Below the pieces are notes generated by a model that saw only the letters and a list, made by a program, of their open reading frames with translations, was not told the DNA's origin and searched no databases. Below, piece after piece: positions 45,681-54,477 of a stretch of 64,000 nucleotides of DNA. Numbering within the stretch: position 1 is the stretch's first letter; every line of letters begins with the position of its first letter. Made by a program: the position numbers and the translations under genes. Source of the DNA: Aphanothece sacrum FPU1 (GTDB lineage Bacteria > Cyanobacteriota > Cyanobacteriia > Cyanobacteriales > Microcystaceae); assembly GCF_003864295.1 (NCBI RefSeq), contig NZ_BDQK01000008.1:51962-115961 (forward strand). Direction: 5' to 3'.

Positions 45681-46868
45681 ATGAACAAAAAAATTTCAGA
45701 TATCCAGATTTTGCGTGCTTTGGCTATCTTGTTTGTTTTATTACAGCATTTTAGCTTAACGCCCACCATAATTAATATATTTCCCGTTAAAATTACTCTA
45801 CCACTATATATTGGCGTTGAACTATTTTTTGTGATTAGCGGCTATGTGGTTGCTCGCTCTTTTTTTTCAGGAACAAAAATAACCCCTATTTATTTTTATA
45901 GCAAAAGAATTTTCCGTATTTATCCTGCGTTATTTGTTTTTATCCTGCTTTGTTATTTATCCAATTTAATTTCCACTTCAATAAATTTGCCAGAGGGAGT
46001 TGTCGATATATTTTCTTTGCCCTGGGATAATTTATTGAAAAGATGTTTGAAAATTCTTTTAGGTATTTATATTAACAGTATTGATGCTTTAAATACCGAA
46101 GGAAATCCTTTAGCTTTTGGGGCAATGTGGAGTCTTTCAGTTGAATTTCAATTTTATACATTTGTCTTTTTACTAGGGTTAATACTGGTTTTTGTAACTA
46201 AAAATAATAAATATTTTATTGAAAACTTTTTTCTATTTTTATTTATATTTTTCTATATTTATATTTTGATTTCTCGATTAATGATTCTTTTTAATTATTC
46301 CACAAATTTGTTTATTAAAAACTATATTGTTTCTTATGATTTTGATTTTCTTTTGCTGGGTTTTGTCTTGGCAATTATACAAAAAAAAGAATGGATTTCT
46401 CCGAAATTTTTTCTACATAAAGAAAGTGCTATGTTTATGTCACCGATTTTATTAGTTATTCCTCTGTTTTTAACCTCAATCAGCGAATCTCCTTTTGCCA
46501 AAGAACAAATAATTATGGAAGGCATTTCTTCACCGATTATCGGACTATGCTTTACTATCCTAATTTATCTGGCCTCAACTTCGGGATGTTTTCCTGGGGA
46601 AAAATCTCGTTTGTACTCCGTCTTATCTTGGATTGGAGATAGAAGTTATACAATTTATTTATTTCATTTTCCTTTTTTTATCTTGATTTGGATTCTTTTT
46701 TATAAATTATTTCCCCTTGCTTTTAGTAATGATTGGAATTATGGTTTTGCACAAATGATAGTAACAGCTTTACTCTTAACTCCTTTCGTAGAATTTATCT
46801 ATCGTTACCTTGAGTTGCCATTAATCGAATATTCCCATAAATTTATTTTTAAAAGATTACGTCCTTAG
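45681..46868 (+). CDS. Acyltransferase 3 family membrane protein (OafA-like)
   Basis: 395 residues with about ten hydrophobic segments. The N-terminal IQILRALAILFVLLQHFSL places the conserved His at about residue 23. The GVELFFVISGYVVARSF motif is characteristic of acyltransferase-3 enzymes that transfer acetyl or other acyl groups to sugars in exopolysaccharide or lipopolysaccharide. The target is unknown. It is followed by a 560-bp noncoding region containing the left direct repeat. Confidence 0.85.
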   Translation: MNKKISDIQILRALAILFVLLQHFSLTPTIINIFPVKITLPLYIGVELFFVISGYVVARSFFSGTKITPIYFYSKRIFRIYPALFVFILLCYLSNLISTSINLPEGVVDIFSLPWDNLLKRCLKILLGIYINSIDALNTEGNPLAFGAMWSLSVEFQFYTFVFLLGLILVFVTKNNKYFIENFFLFLFIFFYIYILISRLMILFNYSTNLFIKNYIVSYDFDFLLLGFVLAIIQKKEWISPKFFLHKESAMFMSPILLVIPLFLTSISESPFAKEQIIMEGISSPIIGLCFTILIYLASTSGCFPGEKSRLYSVLSWIGDRSYTIYLFHFPFFILIWILFYKLFPLAFSNDWNYGFAQMIVTALLLTPFVEFIYRYLELPLIEYSHKFIFKRLRP

Positions 46869-46957
46869 TCCACTACCACTTCCCTAGAAAGTCTTCCCAA
46901 CACTCCTTGTTCACAGGGCAAACCCATTTAATTCTCTATGTTAATAATCGAAACTTA

Positions 46958-47331
46958 ATGCAGAAAGTCTTAACAGAAGCAGCAGATAAAATAATTTATT
47001 ACTCTTCTAAAAGCATTGGCGATCGCTGATTTTATCAATAAATTCAACTTATGTATAAATGAGTTTTGATTGATTATTATCATTAATCAAACTTTTTAAC
47101 ATGGCTTGAACACCCCTTGACGATTTGATCGTTTTTGTCGATTTTGCCCAAATTTGCGTGAAAATGAACTTTTGCCTTTTTTCAAAATGTGTTATGCTTA
47201 TGTTAGATGGTATAAATCTGTCTAAAAATAAGCACTTAAAGCTGGAAACCTGCTATCTGACGTTGTTTTTTCTGATTTTTTCTTTCTCCTCCTCTAAAAA
47301 TTATCACTCCCTCAGCAGGTGTGTTTATTAA
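46958..47331 (+). repeat. Left 374-bp direct repeat flanking the DarT-macrodomain gene
   Basis: This block repeats without indels at 48695-49068, an exact offset of 1737 bp, with roughly 43 mismatches by hand count (about 88% identity). It begins with the 3' end of a HicB-like frame (EAADKIIYYSSKSIGDR, TGA at 47027-47029). It then continues as about 300 bp of noncoding AT-rich DNA including GTTTTGATT/AATCAAAC and ACGAT/ATCGT hairpins. The repeat ends 96 nt before the fusion gene. Confidence 0.9.
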
Positions 47332-47427
47332 AACATAGTTACTGATCATGATATTCCTCAACTATTTCATGAATTAAAATAACAGTATTTAAGTACCGAG
47401 AATCTAATGATAACTATTTAACTAATT

Positions 47428-48603
47428 ATGCCTAAAGTTGATATTAAAAACCTTTATTATATTACCCATATTGAAAATATACCTTCAATCCTTGAGCGAG
47501 GAATTTTATCTCACCAAGAAGTAGAAAGACTAAATATTGATTTTACTCCTATTTATGATCATGAGATTGTTAGTAAACGCAAGGATAAATCAACTGGAGA
47601 AAATGATAGTCTATGGAACTATGCAAATCTTTATTTTCAACCTCGTAACCCAATGATGTATCGAGTTGTCCATGAAAAAGATACACGAAATATCGCAATT
47701 ATAGCCGTTAAATCCAATGTTTTATCAGAAATAGGAGTTAGGGTTACGAATGGGAATGCAGCGAATAATGCAACCGAATTTTACCCATCATCAGAGGGAA
47801 GAAAAGTTTTAGAAAAAAATTGGAAAATCATACAAAATGATTGGTGGAATGACTCAGATGGTTCAAAACGCATCATCATGTCTGAATGCTTAGTTCCCAG
47901 GAAGATTAAATCTGATTTTATAGACTCAATTTTTGTTTGCGATCATCATACTCAAAGCAAAGTTAAGCAATTAATTAGTAATTCCAATATTCCTGTTATT
48001 CCTGAACCTACTTTATTTTTTAAACCTATTTCTTCTCAGCGAATTGGAACTAATATTTCCCTAATTGATGGGGATATGTTTTTCTCCAAAATGCACACTC
48101 TAACAATCAGTGTTAATCTTCAAGGTATTATGGGAAAAGGATTAGCTTCTAGAACAAAATATCAATTCCCTGATGTTTATGTTTTTTATCAAGATGCTTG
48201 TAGAAAAAACGAAATCACTGCGGTACAACCTTGTATTTATAAAAGAGAAACTTCTTTAGATCAAGAACTTGCTGATCTCACCTCACCATTGAATACTCCT
48301 AATTCTGTTAAGTGGTTTTTACTCTTTGCGACTAAACGTACATGGCGCGAAAATTCTCGATTAGAAGATATTGAAGGTGGATTAGATTGGCTGAGAAAAA
48401 ATGCTAGACAACAAGGAATTAAATCTTTAGCATTGCCAGCTTTAGGATGTGGTTTAGGCAATTTAACTTGGTCTGATGTGGGACCTTTGATGTGTAGTTA
48501 TTTACATGATATAGGAATTCATGTGGCAATTTATCTACCCCGTGAGGCTCAAATTTTACCTGAATATTTAGAAGAAAGCTATTTACTAAGAAATTTATCT
48601 TAA
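47428..48603 (+). CDS. DarT (DUF4433) - macrodomain (DarG-like) fusion
   Basis: 391 residues. Residues 1 to about 200 are a DarT-type DNA ADP-ribosyltransferase: His14 in YYITHIENIPSILERGIL and the catalytic-type Glu153 in MSECLVPRKI. Residues about 207-375 are a DarG-type macrodomain with the ligand loops GIMGKGLAS (233-241) and ALGCGLG (338-344), and Lys303 in LLFATKRTW. DarT adds ADP-ribose to thymidine of ssDNA, and the DarG macrodomain removes it. Normally these are two proteins; here they are one frame, with the toxin first. The C-terminal DarG extension is absent. A HicB-like ORF starts 1 nt after its stop. Confidence 0.85.
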   Translation: MPKVDIKNLYYITHIENIPSILERGILSHQEVERLNIDFTPIYDHEIVSKRKDKSTGENDSLWNYANLYFQPRNPMMYRVVHEKDTRNIAIIAVKSNVLSEIGVRVTNGNAANNATEFYPSSEGRKVLEKNWKIIQNDWWNDSDGSKRIIMSECLVPRKIKSDFIDSIFVCDHHTQSKVKQLISNSNIPVIPEPTLFFKPISSQRIGTNISLIDGDMFFSKMHTLTISVNLQGIMGKGLASRTKYQFPDVYVFYQDACRKNEITAVQPCIYKRETSLDQELADLTSPLNTPNSVKWFLLFATKRTWRENSRLEDIEGGLDWLRKNARQQGIKSLALPALGCGLGNLTWSDVGPLMCSYLHDIGIHVAIYLPREAQILPEYLEESYLLRNLS

Positions 48604-48604
48604 A

Positions 48605-48766
48605 ATGTACAAGAAAAATATGTTGATGTATAAAAGCTATAATCGAAAAATTACTATTGCTGCGACAAAAGAAGGTAAAAGTATTAATCGTTGGATGGAG
48701 GAAGTCTTAACAAAAGCAGCAGATACGACTATTTATCCATCTTCTAAAAGCATTGGCGATCGCTGA
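48605..48766 (+). CDS. HicB-like ribbon-helix-helix mini-protein
   Basis: 53 residues, ATG one nt after the fusion-gene stop. YNRKITIAATKEGKSINRWM followed by EEVLTKAAD is the C-terminal ribbon-helix-helix half of HicB-type antitoxins. The N-terminal degraded RNase H-like half is absent and there is no hicA toxin. It may be a remnant or may act as an autoregulator of the operon. Its last 24 codons overlap the right direct repeat. Confidence 0.55.
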   Translation: MYKKNMLMYKSYNRKITIAATKEGKSINRWMEEVLTKAADTTIYPSSKSIGDR

Positions 48767-49068
48767 TTCTATTCATCAGTAGAACTTATGTATAGATGAG
48801 ATTTGATTGATTATTATCATAAATCAAACTTTTTAATATGGCTTGAACACCCCTTGACGATTAGATCGTTTTTGTCGATTTTGACCAAATTTGCCTGAAA
48901 ATGAAATTTTGCCTTTTTTCAAAATGTGTTATGTTTATGTTAGATGGTATAAATCTGTCTAAAAACAAGACATTAAAGCTGAAAACCCTCTATCTGACGT
49001 TGTATTTTCTATTTTTTTCTTTCTCCTCCTCTAAAAATTATCACTCCCTCGGCAGGGACGTAAGATAA
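48695..49068 (+). repeat. Right 374-bp direct repeat, upstream of purL
   Basis: Second copy of the block at 46958. It ends 96 nt before the purL ATG, the same distance at which the left copy ends before the DarT gene. A 45-codon frame (48931-49068, partner 47194-47331) is open in both, but nearly all substitutions change the amino acid and no ribosome-binding site is present. Confidence 0.9.
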
Positions 49069-49164
49069 CACAAATTTACCAAAAACAATATTGATCAATA
49101 ATTTCTTGAAGTATTGTTTATCAAGAATGAAAAATCGCTGGCACTACAACCCCTATCTAACCCC

Positions 49165-51480
49165 ATGACTGCACCATTTACCCCCCAAGAAATTGCCACA
49201 GAAGGACTCAAACCCCAAGAATATGAAGACATAGTCAAACGTCTTGGCCGACACCCCAACAAAGCAGAATTAGGGATGTTTGGGGTCATGTGGTCAGAAC
49301 ACTGTTGTTACAAAAATTCTCGTCCTCTCCTCAAACAATTTCCCACCGAAGGCGATCGCATTTTAGTAGGCCCCGGAGAAAATGCAGGGGTTGTAGACTT
49401 AGGAGACGGATTAAGATTAGCCTTTAAAATTGAGTCCCATAATCATCCGTCTGCTGTCGAACCTTTTCAGGGTGCAGCAACAGGAGTAGGAGGAATTTTA
49501 CGGGATATATTTACAATGGGTGCGCGTCCTATTGCCACTTTAAATTCCTTGCGGTTTGGGAACTTAGAAAATGCCAGAAACCGACGATTATTTACAGGAG
49601 TTGTTGAAGGAATCTCCCATTATGGTAATTGCGTTGGGGTCGCAACTGTTGGCGGTGAAATTTATTTTGATCCTGCTTACAATGGCAACCCGTTAGTTAA
49701 TGCCATGGCCTTGGGTTTAATGGAGACAGAAGACATCGTTAAATCTGGAGCATCTGGAATTGGTAATCCTGTCTTATATGTAGGTTCAACTACGGGTAGA
49801 GATGGCATGGGTGGAGCCAGTTTTGCTAGTGCAGAATTAACCGATAAATCAATGGATGATCGTCCTGCAGTACAAGTTGGTGATCCTTTCTTAGAAAAAT
49901 CATTAATTGAAGCTTGTTTAGAAGCTTTTAAAACGGGGGCAGTAGTAGCGGCCCAAGATATGGGTGCAGCAGGAATTACTTGTTCCACATCAGAAATGGC
50001 TGCTAATGGAGGAGTCGGCATTGAATTAGACTTAGATAAAATCCCTGTCAGAGAAACTGGAATGGTTCCCTACGAATACTTATTATCTGAGTCCCAAGAA
50101 CGAATGTTATTTGTTGCTAAAAAAGGCAGGGAACAAGAATTAATAGATATTTTTCATCGTTGGGGACTGCAAGCAGTAGTCGCAGGAGAAGTCATAAGTG
50201 ACCCCATTGTGAGAATTTTGTTTAAGGGAGAAATTGCTGCAGAAATTCCGGCTAATGCCTTGGCTGATAATACCCCAATTTATCATCGAGAGTTGCTAGA
50301 AACAGCCCCAGAATACGCCCAAAAAGCTTGGCAATGGACAGCAGAAAGTTTACCTGATTGTACAGCAGAAGGCATTGAGATTAAGGGAGAATTCAAAACC
50401 TGGAATGATGTACTTTTAACCCTATTAGATACCCCATCTATTGCCTCTAAAAAATGGGTTTATCGTCAATATGATCATCAAGTACAAAATAATACTGTAA
50501 TGTTACCAGGAGGGGCAGATGCAGCAGTTATTCGTATTCGTCCTATTGAGGCGAAACCAGATACTTGTACAATAGGAGTAGCCGCTACAACTGACTGTAA
50601 TTCCCGTTATGTTTATCTTGATCCCTTAGAAGGAGCAAAAGCTGCCGTTGCAGAAGCAGCAAGAAACCTTAGTTGTGTCGGTGCAGAACCTTTAGCTATT
50701 ACGGATAATTTGAATTTTGGTAGTCCCGAAAATCCTATAGGATATTGGCAATTAGCTTTAGCTTGTCAGGGTATTTCGGAAGCTTGTCGAGAATTAAATA
50801 CACCTGTTACCGGAGGCAATGTTTCCCTTTATAATGAGACAGTTGATAGCGCAGGAAACCCTCAACCAATTTATCCTACTCCAGTCATAGGCATGGTAGG
50901 ATTAATTCCTGATATTACTAAAATTTGTGGACAAGGTTGGCAAAAAGAAGGGGATTTAATCTATTTATTAGGAATAGAAAATAAACCCACATTAGGCGCG
51001 TCGGAATATTTAGCTAATTTGCAGGAAATCATAGCAGGAAAACCGCCAAAAGTCAACTTTTATTTAGAAAAAGTAGTTCAAGAAACTTGTCGTTATGGTA
51101 TTCGCAAAAGTTGGATAAAATCCGCTCATGATTGTGCAGAAGGTGGTTTAAGTGTTGCCTTAGCAGAATGTTGTATTAGTGGGGAACTAGGAGCAGAAAT
51201 TGAGCTTAATTTTGATAATAAAATTCGTGTAGATGAATTTTTATTTGGGGAAGTAGCAGGACAAATTATTGTGTCTATTAGTCCCGAAAATCAAAGAGAA
51301 TGGGAAGATTATTTAAACAAAAACTTAGTTAATAATTGGTCAAAAATAGGTCAAGTTAGTTTTAATAAGTTAAGTATTACCTTATCTGGTGATTTATCAG
51401 TAATTAATCTTCAAATTACACAAATGACTGATTATTGGGCAAATGCTATTGAAAGACGTTTGAAAAATCATGAACTTTAA
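49165..51480 (+). CDS. purL: Phosphoribosylformylglycinamidine synthase subunit PurL
   Basis: 771 residues from ATG 49165 ([20 protein letters not shown]); the TTG 51 nt upstream has no family similarity. It is the small form of PurL, which works with PurQ and PurS to convert FGAR to FGAM. Motifs: [40 protein letters not shown], and [10 protein letters not shown]. It is followed 21 nt later by the YefM gene on the same strand. Complete. Confidence 0.97.
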   Translation: MTAPFTPQEIATEGLKPQEYEDIVKRLGRHPNKAELGMFGVMWSEHCCYKNSRPLLKQFPTEGDRILVGPGENAGVVDLGDGLRLAFKIESHNHPSAVEPFQGAATGVGGILRDIFTMGARPIATLNSLRFGNLENARNRRLFTGVVEGISHYGNCVGVATVGGEIYFDPAYNGNPLVNAMALGLMETEDIVKSGASGIGNPVLYVGSTTGRDGMGGASFASAELTDKSMDDRPAVQVGDPFLEKSLIEACLEAFKTGAVVAAQDMGAAGITCSTSEMAANGGVGIELDLDKIPVRETGMVPYEYLLSESQERMLFVAKKGREQELIDIFHRWGLQAVVAGEVISDPIVRILFKGEIAAEIPANALADNTPIYHRELLETAPEYAQKAWQWTAESLPDCTAEGIEIKGEFKTWNDVLLTLLDTPSIASKKWVYRQYDHQVQNNTVMLPGGADAAVIRIRPIEAKPDTCTIGVAATTDCNSRYVYLDPLEGAKAAVAEAARNLSCVGAEPLAITDNLNFGSPENPIGYWQLALACQGISEACRELNTPVTGGNVSLYNETVDSAGNPQPIYPTPVIGMVGLIPDITKICGQGWQKEGDLIYLLGIENKPTLGASEYLANLQEIIAGKPPKVNFYLEKVVQETCRYGIRKSWIKSAHDCAEGGLSVALAECCISGELGAEIELNFDNKIRVDEFLFGEVAGQIIVSISPENQREWEDYLNKNLVNNWSKIGQVSFNKLSITLSGDLSVINLQITQMTDYWANAIERRLKNHEL

Positions 51481-51501
51481 GAAGTTAGGAGAATCTGAAT
51501 T

Positions 51502-51801
51502 ATGTTGTCAATAGAAACAACTTATGAAAAAGCCTCAAAAAATCTAGAAACTTTGCTAGATAAAATTGAGATTGATAATGAAATTGTTATCATTACTCGT
51601 CCTGGGCATAAAGATATTGCCATCTTACCTGCTGAAGAATTAAGTAGCTTATTAGAAACAGTTCATTTACTGCGATCGCCTGCTAATGCTAAACGTTTAT
51701 TTGCTGCTATTGATCGTTCGCTAAAAAGGGACTCTCAATCTTTAGAAGGACAAACTATTGAAGAACTTTGTGAGGAATTAGGTATTGAAAGAGAACCATA
51801 G
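51502..51801 (+). CDS. yefM: Phd/YefM family antitoxin
   Basis: 99 residues. TTYEKASKNLETLLDKIEID and IVIITRPGHKDIAILPAEEL are the DNA-binding Phd/YefM fold; the rest, a helical acidic tail, binds the toxin. The start lies after AGTTAGGAG. It overlaps the YoeB frame by 17 nt (51785-51801). An antitoxin linked to a damaged toxin often persists as a regulator or protective protein. Confidence 0.85.
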   Translation: MLSIETTYEKASKNLETLLDKIEIDNEIVIITRPGHKDIAILPAEELSSLLETVHLLRSPANAKRLFAAIDRSLKRDSQSLEGQTIEELCEELGIEREP

Positions 51802-52099
51802 GGCGATTATTTTTGATCAACAGTTTCGAGAAGATTTGATGTGGTGGTTTAAAACCAATAAAAAAATTGTCTTTCGTATTTTAGATTTAGTAGAAGCAGT
51901 GACACAAGATCCCTTTTCAGGAATGGGAAAACCGGAACCCTTAAAATATGAAGAATTTCCATTTCCCGATGGGTATGACTGGTTAAAGCTACTTTACCCG
52001 CTTTTCGGTCAATTAATATTTTTATTAAGAATTAGTTCTTGCCTTGGAAAGTTCAGTAAAATAGAAATAGCCCAATCGGGTGAAGTCAAGAAACCTTAA
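51785..52099 (+). pseudogene. yoeB: YoeB-type toxin with a replaced C-terminus
   Basis: 104-residue frame. The first about 54 residues (RAIIFDQQFREDLMWWFKTN and GMGKPEPLKY) are YoeB, including the Glu of GKPEP. After KY the protein becomes unrelated (EEFPFPDGYDWLKLLYPLFG). The family's WSRRINQEHRLVY and terminal RYHY, which carry the catalytic Arg and His, are missing. So the toxin should be inactive or altered. The new tail may be foreign DNA or an in-frame remnant of a neighbour. Confidence 0.65.
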
Positions 52100-52143
52100 C
52101 ATTAGTTAGGGTGGGATTATAAAGACAGTGAGGAGATAAAAAG

Positions 52144-52578
52144 ATGAAACGTAATATTTTAGCAGCACTGGCCATTGTCACTCCTCTGATCATAATTAGT
52201 CCTGCGATCGCCGGAAACCCATCTGATGTACAACGGTTATTAACAACAGGACAATGTATGGGTTGTGATTTGTCCAATGAAGATTTAAGCTATGCTCATT
52301 TAATCGGGGCAGATTTGAGAAAAGCGAACCTAGAAGGGGCTAATCTCACCGAAGCGAACCTAGAAGGGGCAGACTTAACCCAGGCGAACCTCAAAGGGGC
52401 GAATTTAACAGGGGCCATGGTGACTAATGCGAGCCTAAATGATGCTAACCTCGATGAAGTGAACTTTAGTCTCGCTAAACTGTATGATGCCGATGTGACA
52501 GGGGCATCCATGGACAATTTGAATATCACCAATGCTCAAATTTATAATACAGGCATTGGCATCGGTGGCCCAGAATAG
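52144..52578 (+). CDS. Pentapeptide-repeat protein with signal peptide
   Basis: 144 residues. A signal peptide (about residues 1-23, ending SPAIA) precedes a Cys-x-x-Cys (GQCMGCDLS) and about 15 pentapeptides of the A(N/D)LxG type (LIGADLRKANLEGANLTEAN). It is predicted to be a periplasmic or lumenal right-handed beta-helix. The CMGCDLS cap is common in cyanobacterial members. Followed by a GTAGGGG palindrome. Confidence 0.85.
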   Translation: MKRNILAALAIVTPLIIISPAIAGNPSDVQRLLTTGQCMGCDLSNEDLSYAHLIGADLRKANLEGANLTEANLEGADLTQANLKGANLTGAMVTNASLNDANLDEVNFSLAKLYDADVTGASMDNLNITNAQIYNTGIGIGGPE

Positions 52579-52602
52579 TAGATTAATTGATAATTAGGCA
52601 TC

Positions 52603-52630
52603 GTAGGGGTCAACGGCCGTTGACCTCTAG
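52603..52630. repeat. Dispersed palindrome GTAGGGGTCAAC/GTTGACCTCTAG
   Basis: Second copy of the GGTCAACGGCCGTTGACC core, with two to three substitutions in the right arm. 24 nt after the pentapeptide gene. Confidence 0.85.
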
Positions 52631-52760
52631 AGGTTTTTTGTATGAAAATTCAAGTTTCTGAAGTCTTGATCAAATCAGGGGCATCATCGAGACATAAATG
52701 TCTTGAAATCCTCACCATTGATGAAAAAAAAGGACAAATTCCTTAAAAAATGTCCTCAGA

Positions 52761-52820
52761 AAAAAATAATCTCTCCGAAGAGAGACTTAATCACTCAGAC
52801 CCCGAAGAACGGGGTTAACG
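52761..52820 (-). terminator. Two tandem hairpins ending the phytoene-synthase-like gene
   Basis: On the minus strand, CCCC(G)TTCTTCGGGG overlapping the stop is followed by TCTCTCTTCGGAGAGA and then TATTTTTTT. Both loops are tetraloop-like (TTCG). The second with its T-run is a strong intrinsic terminator. Confidence 0.85.
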
Positions 52821-53627
52821 AGTGACTTGTTGTACCAAGGCAATAACATCACTGCGACTGAGTTTTTCCTTACCTAAAGCCATGACTTCTAGGGTTCCAT
52901 AAGCTAAAGCTAAAGGAATTTTACAGAAATCTAGGGCCGGCCCTGGAGGGAGAGATTGAGTATAAAGATCAGCCAGTTTCAGGTTACGACGAGCATATTG
53001 GTGCATATCTTCAACCCGCCATTCCTGGGGGAAGAAACTGACACCCCGTCGCAAATCTTCCCGATAATTACGAACAATATTGATCGTCTGTAAACCGCGA
53101 CCAAATCCAATGGCATAACTTCGATTGGTTTGAGTACCATCATACCAACCCCACAAATCAGAGAGAAGTAGTCCGACGGCCCCTGCCACACTAAAAGTAT
53201 ACTGATCCAAATTCGCCTCAGTGCGAATCGTCCAGTTATTTTCCGCCCAATAGGCCATCCGATCAGCCATAGCTGCCGTTGCATCCCAAATACGAGGGGC
53301 AATGCTATCAGGGGCTAATAAAGCCCATTGTCCCACCCGTAGAGTGACATCAGGTAAGGTATGACTATAAGGTATCAATCCCAAGGCGAAATCTTCCTCC
53401 CTACTACGTTCCGTAGCGGCCTGTAGATTCAGACTCATTCGGCGTAAGAGTTTCGCTTTAGTAAAGTTATCTAAGTCAGGATGATCTTCTACTTCATCAA
53501 TGGCCCGCATACACAGATAGGCAGAAGCAACCGCTTCTAGTAGCCCGTCTGGAAGGCGACTAATGGGAATATAAAAGGTTCGACTGGTTTCTTTGAGAGT
53601 CTTTAAGGCATTATTTCGTAAATTCAT
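52815..53627 (-). CDS. Squalene/phytoene synthase family protein
   Basis: 270 residues, shorter than classical CrtB or squalene synthase. The first Asp-rich motif is CMRAIDEVEDHPD and the second is TINIVRNYREDLRRGVSFFP (NxxRDxxED-like, with NYRED). These bind the prenyl diphosphates through Mg. Family members condense two farnesyl or geranylgeranyl diphosphates; which one here cannot be told. A cyanobacterial paralogue group of this short length is common. It ends at twin hairpins. Confidence 0.8.
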   Translation of the reverse strand: MNLRNNALKTLKETSRTFYIPISRLPDGLLEAVASAYLCMRAIDEVEDHPDLDNFTKAKLLRRMSLNLQAATERSREEDFALGLIPYSHTLPDVTLRVGQWALLAPDSIAPRIWDATAAMADRMAYWAENNWTIRTEANLDQYTFSVAGAVGLLLSDLWGWYDGTQTNRSYAIGFGRGLQTINIVRNYREDLRRGVSFFPQEWRVEDMHQYARRNLKLADLYTQSLPPGPALDFCKIPLALAYGTLEVMALGKEKLSRSDVIALVQQVTR

Positions 53628-54063
53628 TCATTTAACTCCTCACGCCAACATATGCAATAGCATACACTTACTTATTTGTGAGATCCCACTAAACGATTGT
53701 GAAGTTCCTGACAAAGTAAAAGTTTCGCCTTGATCATGATTAGGTTGAGCAAATTTGAGCATTGGATAAAGATGTTGTCTATTCTATTATGCTTAGCGAA
53801 AATTTGCCTTAAGAATATATTTATAGTAACAGGCACGAAAACAAGACAATACTGGGTCGGTTTTGTCTGAAAGCCTTTATATTTGCCGAGTGTGGGGAGT
53901 ATGGGGAGAATAGACAATAAATCTTTTGTACTTAGGGCAATAACAAAATCTTCTATTTCTCACAAATGATTTAGGACTGCTATATCAAGATTGGGAACAA
54001 CTTATGATAGGATGTTGAGTGATCAATAATAAATAAAAAAGAGTTGGGAAGGTAGATAGAGAT
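53628..54063. other. 436-bp divergent intergenic region
   Basis: Between the phytoene-synthase-like gene and psbK. It contains a TATGC/GCATA inverted repeat (about 53650-53663) and presumably both promoters. A possible 81-codon frame on the minus strand (53672-53917) lacks support. Confidence 0.5.
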
Positions 54064-54201
54064 ATGGAAGCAGCCTTACTTTTAGCAAAATTACCAGAAG
54101 CTTATCAAATTTTTGACCCATTGGTCGATGTTCTGCCAGTTATTCCTCTTTTCTTCTTGGCATTAGCCTTTGTTTGGCAAGCGTCTGTTGGCTTCAAGTA
54201 A
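54064..54201 (+). CDS. psbK: Photosystem II reaction center protein PsbK
   Basis: 45-residue precursor. The sequence ending [20 protein letters not shown], then the helix [17 protein letters not shown], is PsbK, a small transmembrane PSII subunit near CP43. The first eight residues (MEAALLLA) are the removed leader, the mature protein starting at KLPEAY. It stands alone with its own terminator hairpin. Confidence 0.95.
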   Translation: MEAALLLAKLPEAYQIFDPLVDVLPVIPLFFLALAFVWQASVGFK

Positions 54202-54227
54202 ATTGTTCAATTTGAGTCATCAAGTTT

Positions 54228-54262
54228 GTAGAGACGTTCCCTGTATCGTCTCTATCGCTTTT
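54228..54262 (+). terminator. Terminator after psbK, GTAGAGACG/CGTCTCTA
   Basis: TAGAGACG and CGTCTCTA around a 10-nt loop, followed by TCGCTTTTTAA. Strong stem and T-run. The GTAGAGACG...CGTCTCTA form also occurs as a dispersed cyanobacterial palindrome. Confidence 0.85.
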
Positions 54263-54394
54263 TAAGCACTAAGTGGTTAGACCTGTAGGCCGATGCACTG
54301 CCTACCCTAGTATTAATACAGTTAAAATGGATGATAGTTACTAGCGATCGCTATATAATCTTCCTTGGCTATGGTTATTATAGGTAAGAAAAAA

Positions 54395-54422
54395 GTAGGG
54401 GTCAACGGCCCTTGACCCCTAT
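54395..54422. repeat. Dispersed palindrome GTAGGGGTCAAC/CTTGACCCCTAT
   Basis: Third copy of the GGTCAACGGCC core, one mismatch near the centre. It lies directly before the heptamer array at 54441. Confidence 0.85.
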
Positions 54423-54440
54423 AAAAGATTTTGATCTTCT

Positions 54441-54477
54441 ACCTGATAACTGATAACTGGTAACGCCAAATGACTTC
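54441..54477 (+). repeat. Heptamer repeat and GGTAACGCCAAATGACTTC tail
   Basis: CCTGATAACTGATAACT, then GGTAACGCCAAATGACTTC. Same tail as 44764-44782. The repeat's ATG is used as the apparent start of the PD40 lipoprotein gene. Confidence 0.85.

Noticed and set aside
49114..49164. TTG start for PurL
   Set aside because: The upstream 17 residues have no family similarity; ATG 49165 opens with the conserved PurL N-terminus.
53672..53917. 81-codon minus-strand frame between the phytoene-synthase-like gene and psbK
   Set aside because: No ribosome-binding site, low-complexity AT-rich sequence and no family resemblance; it lies in the region expected to hold promoters.
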